The translations under genes were made by a program, and so were the position numbers. The notes beneath the pieces were generated by a model, which did not search any database, was not told the origin of the DNA, and saw only the letters and a program-made list of their open reading frames with translations. This document shows, in pieces, positions 7,033 to 8,372 of a DNA stretch of 8,372 nucleotides. The DNA comes from an uncultured Bacilli bacterium. Lineage in GTDB: Bacteria; Bacillota_I; Bacilli_A; ML615J-28; CAG-698. How positions within the stretch are numbered: position 1 is the first letter of the stretch; each line of letters opens with the position of its first letter. The stretch spans positions 1 to 8,372 of the forward strand of contig CAKOMG010000012.1 of the NCBI GenBank assembly GCA_934096585.1, written 5' to 3'.

Positions 7033-7878
7033 GTGAAAAGAAATTTAATTTTTATAATTTTAATTATGATGTTTTTTTGTTTAACAGGGTGTAATAAAGA
7101 AAAAGAAATAGATAAAGATTTAGAAGAAGATATTAAAGTTCTTAGTAAGTTTGGTATGGAAGGATCAGAATCTGGAGAAATGGGAGAATATTCTTTAAGT
7201 TCAAGCATTTCATTTGTTACTAGATTTCCTGAAGAACAAACTTTTTATACAGGATAAATTGATTATAGTAAAACATATGTTATGTGTGCATATATAGAAC
7301 CAGAAAAATTAGTATGCCATTATCATCGTTTTACTGTTCCACATTATTTTGATGATGTAACATGGGTTAAATATGAAAAAGAAGAAGATATAAAAGAAAC
7401 GTATAAAAAGCTTATATTAACTGATACATTTATAGTATATAGTATTACCATATATAAAGATATATTATCAAATAAAGAATATAACCAAACATATAAATTT
7501 TATTATAATATATATTACGGAGATCAATTTGCCATTAGACCTGAAATATATAGTTCAAATGGAGAATTTTTAATTCAATTTGAAAAAAATATAGATCAAA
7601 TAGATCATTGTGAAATACGTGGAATTGATTATGGTGCTGCCATTTTTTATTGGGTAGATTATTTAGATATGAGAGGTTTAACGTTTGATGATGACACTAC
7701 ATATGTAAAAATTAAATATAAATATGTAATAAATAGATATGATTTAAATGATTATATAATAGAAGAATATTCATATGAAAAAGATGGTGAGATAATTAAT
7801 GAAACTCAATATAAAATAAAATTAGAAGAAATAATTAAAATAGTAGAGAGGGAACTAAATGAAAAGGATAATAAGTAA
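7033..7878 (+). pseudogene. Lipoprotein gene, copy 1, interrupted by an in-frame TAA
   Basis: The gene begins with a lipoprotein signal: Lys-Arg, a hydrophobic stretch, and the lipobox LTGC with the lipidated cysteine at residue 20, followed by an acidic/Lys region. Its product would be anchored on the outer face of the membrane. Codon 75 (7255-7257) is TAA where copy 2 has AAA. Beyond it the same frame stays open to TAA 7876-7878, so the full gene would be 281 codons and only one base separates it from a lysine codon. The downstream part has Tyr/Phe-rich segments such as VCHYHRFTVPHYFDDVTW, identical or nearly so in copy 2, and ends in a helix (KLEEIIKIVEREL). Translation would yield only a 54-residue lipopeptide after processing. 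ATG 7282 has no ribosome site, so restart there is unlikely. I do not recognise the family. It may be a young pseudogene, a stop that is read through, or a sequencing error. Confidence 0.8.
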
Positions 7879-7907
7879 ATTAAATAATAGAAGATGAAAT
7901 GAATAAT

Positions 7908-7913
7908 AGGAGG
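7908..7913 (+). promoter_or_regulatory. Ribosome site setting the GTG start of lipoprotein copy 2
   Basis: AGGAGG lies 6 bases before GTG 7920, in exactly the same context as in copy 1. No separate promoter is seen in the 41-base gap between copies, so copy 2 probably depends on the promoter at 6900-6928. Confidence 0.85.
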
Positions 7914-7919
7914 TTTAGC

Positions 7920-8372
7920 GTGAAAAGAAATTTAATTTTTATAATTTTAATTATGATGTTTTTTTGCTTAACAGGATGTAGTGAAGAAAAAGAAATAGAT
8001 AAAGATTTAGAAGAAGATATTAAAATTCTTAGTAAGTTAAGTATGGAAGAATTAGGATCTGGAGAAAAAGGTGAACAAATTTTGAGCCATTTTATAAATG
8101 TTGTTAGACTGCTTCCAGAACACTTTACTTTTTATACAGGAAAAATAGATTATAGTAAAACATATGTATTATGTGCATATATAGAAAAAGAAAAAGCAGT
8201 ATGCCATTATCATCGTTTTACTGTTCCAAATTATTATGATGATGTAACATGGGTTAAATATGAAAAAGAAGAAGATATAAAAGTAAAACATAAAGGTCTC
8301 ATATTAACTGATACATTTATAGTATATAGTATTACCATATATAAAGATATATTAACAAATGAAGAATATAAC
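7920..8372 (+). CDS. Lipoprotein of unknown family, copy 2, 3' end outside the window
   Basis: The frame is open from GTG 7920 to the window end, 151 codons. The first 20 residues, ending in the lipobox LTGC, are identical to copy 1; Cys20 would be lipidated after signal peptidase II cleavage, placing the protein on the outer face of the membrane. Then follow an acidic region (KEIDKDLEEDIK), a divergent segment at 40-69, and the conserved FYTGKIDYSKTYV, VCHYHRFTVP and YDDVTWVKYEKEEDIK blocks. Lys75 replaces the stop of copy 1. By hand alignment about 119 of 151 residues match copy 1, and from copy 1 the full length is expected to be about 281. No enzymatic motif is visible. Possible roles include a surface-exposed antigen-like or immunity-type lipoprotein, since these often occur as tandem arrays, but nothing here decides it. 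Confidence 0.85.
   Translation, partial: MKRNLIFIILIMMFFCLTGCSEEKEIDKDLEEDIKILSKLSMEELGSGEKGEQILSHFINVVRLLPEHFTFYTGKIDYSKTYVLCAYIEKEKAVCHYHRFTVPNYYDDVTWVKYEKEEDIKVKHKGLILTDTFIVYSITIYKDILTNEEYN

Larger units (their letters stand above)
6986..8372 (+). repeat. Tandem duplication with an 887-base period
   Basis: Sequence from about 6986 recurs from 7873 at a constant offset of 887 bases, out to the window end (7485 aligns with 8372), with no insertion or deletion. The unit comprises a 41-base spacer, AGGAGG site, GTG start and lipoprotein gene. The 47 bases before the two GTG codons differ at only 6 positions by hand count. The second unit is cut by the window edge, so the array may continue. 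Confidence 0.9.

Noticed and set aside
7008..7208. Minus-strand ORF opposite the lipoprotein start
   Set aside because: It is the complement of the signal-peptide region and has no support of its own.
7282..7878. A separate 198-residue gene starting at ATG 7282
   Set aside because: There is no ribosome site, it lies in the same frame as the lipoprotein start at 7033, and it aligns with the middle and end of the same protein, so it is the distal part of an interrupted gene.
7859..7897. A 12-residue ORF (MKRIISKLNNRR) overlapping the end of lipoprotein copy 1
   Set aside because: A purine-rich stretch precedes it, but it lies out of frame inside the end of the gene and the array spacer. The equivalent bases before copy 1 do not encode the same peptide, so it is likely chance.
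1..8372. TGA read as tryptophan, as in mycoplasmas
   Set aside because: Conserved tryptophans in GlnRS and the lipoproteins are encoded by TGG, and no conserved frame is broken by TGA. The interruption in lipoprotein copy 1 is TAA, which this recoding would not explain.

Overview
The window is strongly AT-rich and reads cleanly in the standard bacterial code. Tryptophan is encoded by TGG, no gene needs TGA to be sense, and the start sites are Gram-positive in style: strong AGGAGG-type ribosome sites, GTG starts at three genes, and a lipoprotein signal peptide with an LTGC lipobox. This suggests a low-GC Bacillota or Mycoplasmatota-like bacterium that has not reassigned TGA, for example an uncultured gut Bacilli or Acholeplasma-like lineage. 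The lineage is an inference from composition and gene style; no marker settles it.

Region 1 (1-6745) is one tightly packed plus-strand operon entered in mid-gene. It holds, in order: the 3' part of a very long coiled-coil protein, with two 30-residue tandem repeats at the window edge; a stand-alone B3/4-domain protein related to the editing region of phenylalanyl-tRNA synthetase beta; a full-length glutaminyl-tRNA synthetase (glnS); and a PcrA/UvrD-type superfamily 1 DNA helicase (pcrA). Gaps are 10, 9 and 22 bases, and a strong intrinsic terminator follows pcrA. The two middle genes both belong to tRNA charging or its quality control. The helicase is housekeeping DNA repair, and the coiled-coil protein has no recognisable function.

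Region 2 (6746-6949) is intergenic. It contains inverted repeats of unknown meaning and a good sigma-A-type promoter with an extended -10 element pointing right.

Region 3 (6950-8372) is a tandem array of small lipoprotein genes behind that promoter. A 13-codon leader ORF comes first. Then come two copies of the same lipoprotein gene, offset by exactly 887 bases with no indel in the part that can be compared. Copy 1 is interrupted by a single in-frame TAA at codon 75, where copy 2 has a lysine codon; the rest of its frame is open. Copy 2 is intact as far as it can be seen and runs off the window. The copies are nearly identical at the signal peptide and in the middle of the protein, but very different in residues 40-69. 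The family is not one I recognise. This array is the most unusual part of the window.
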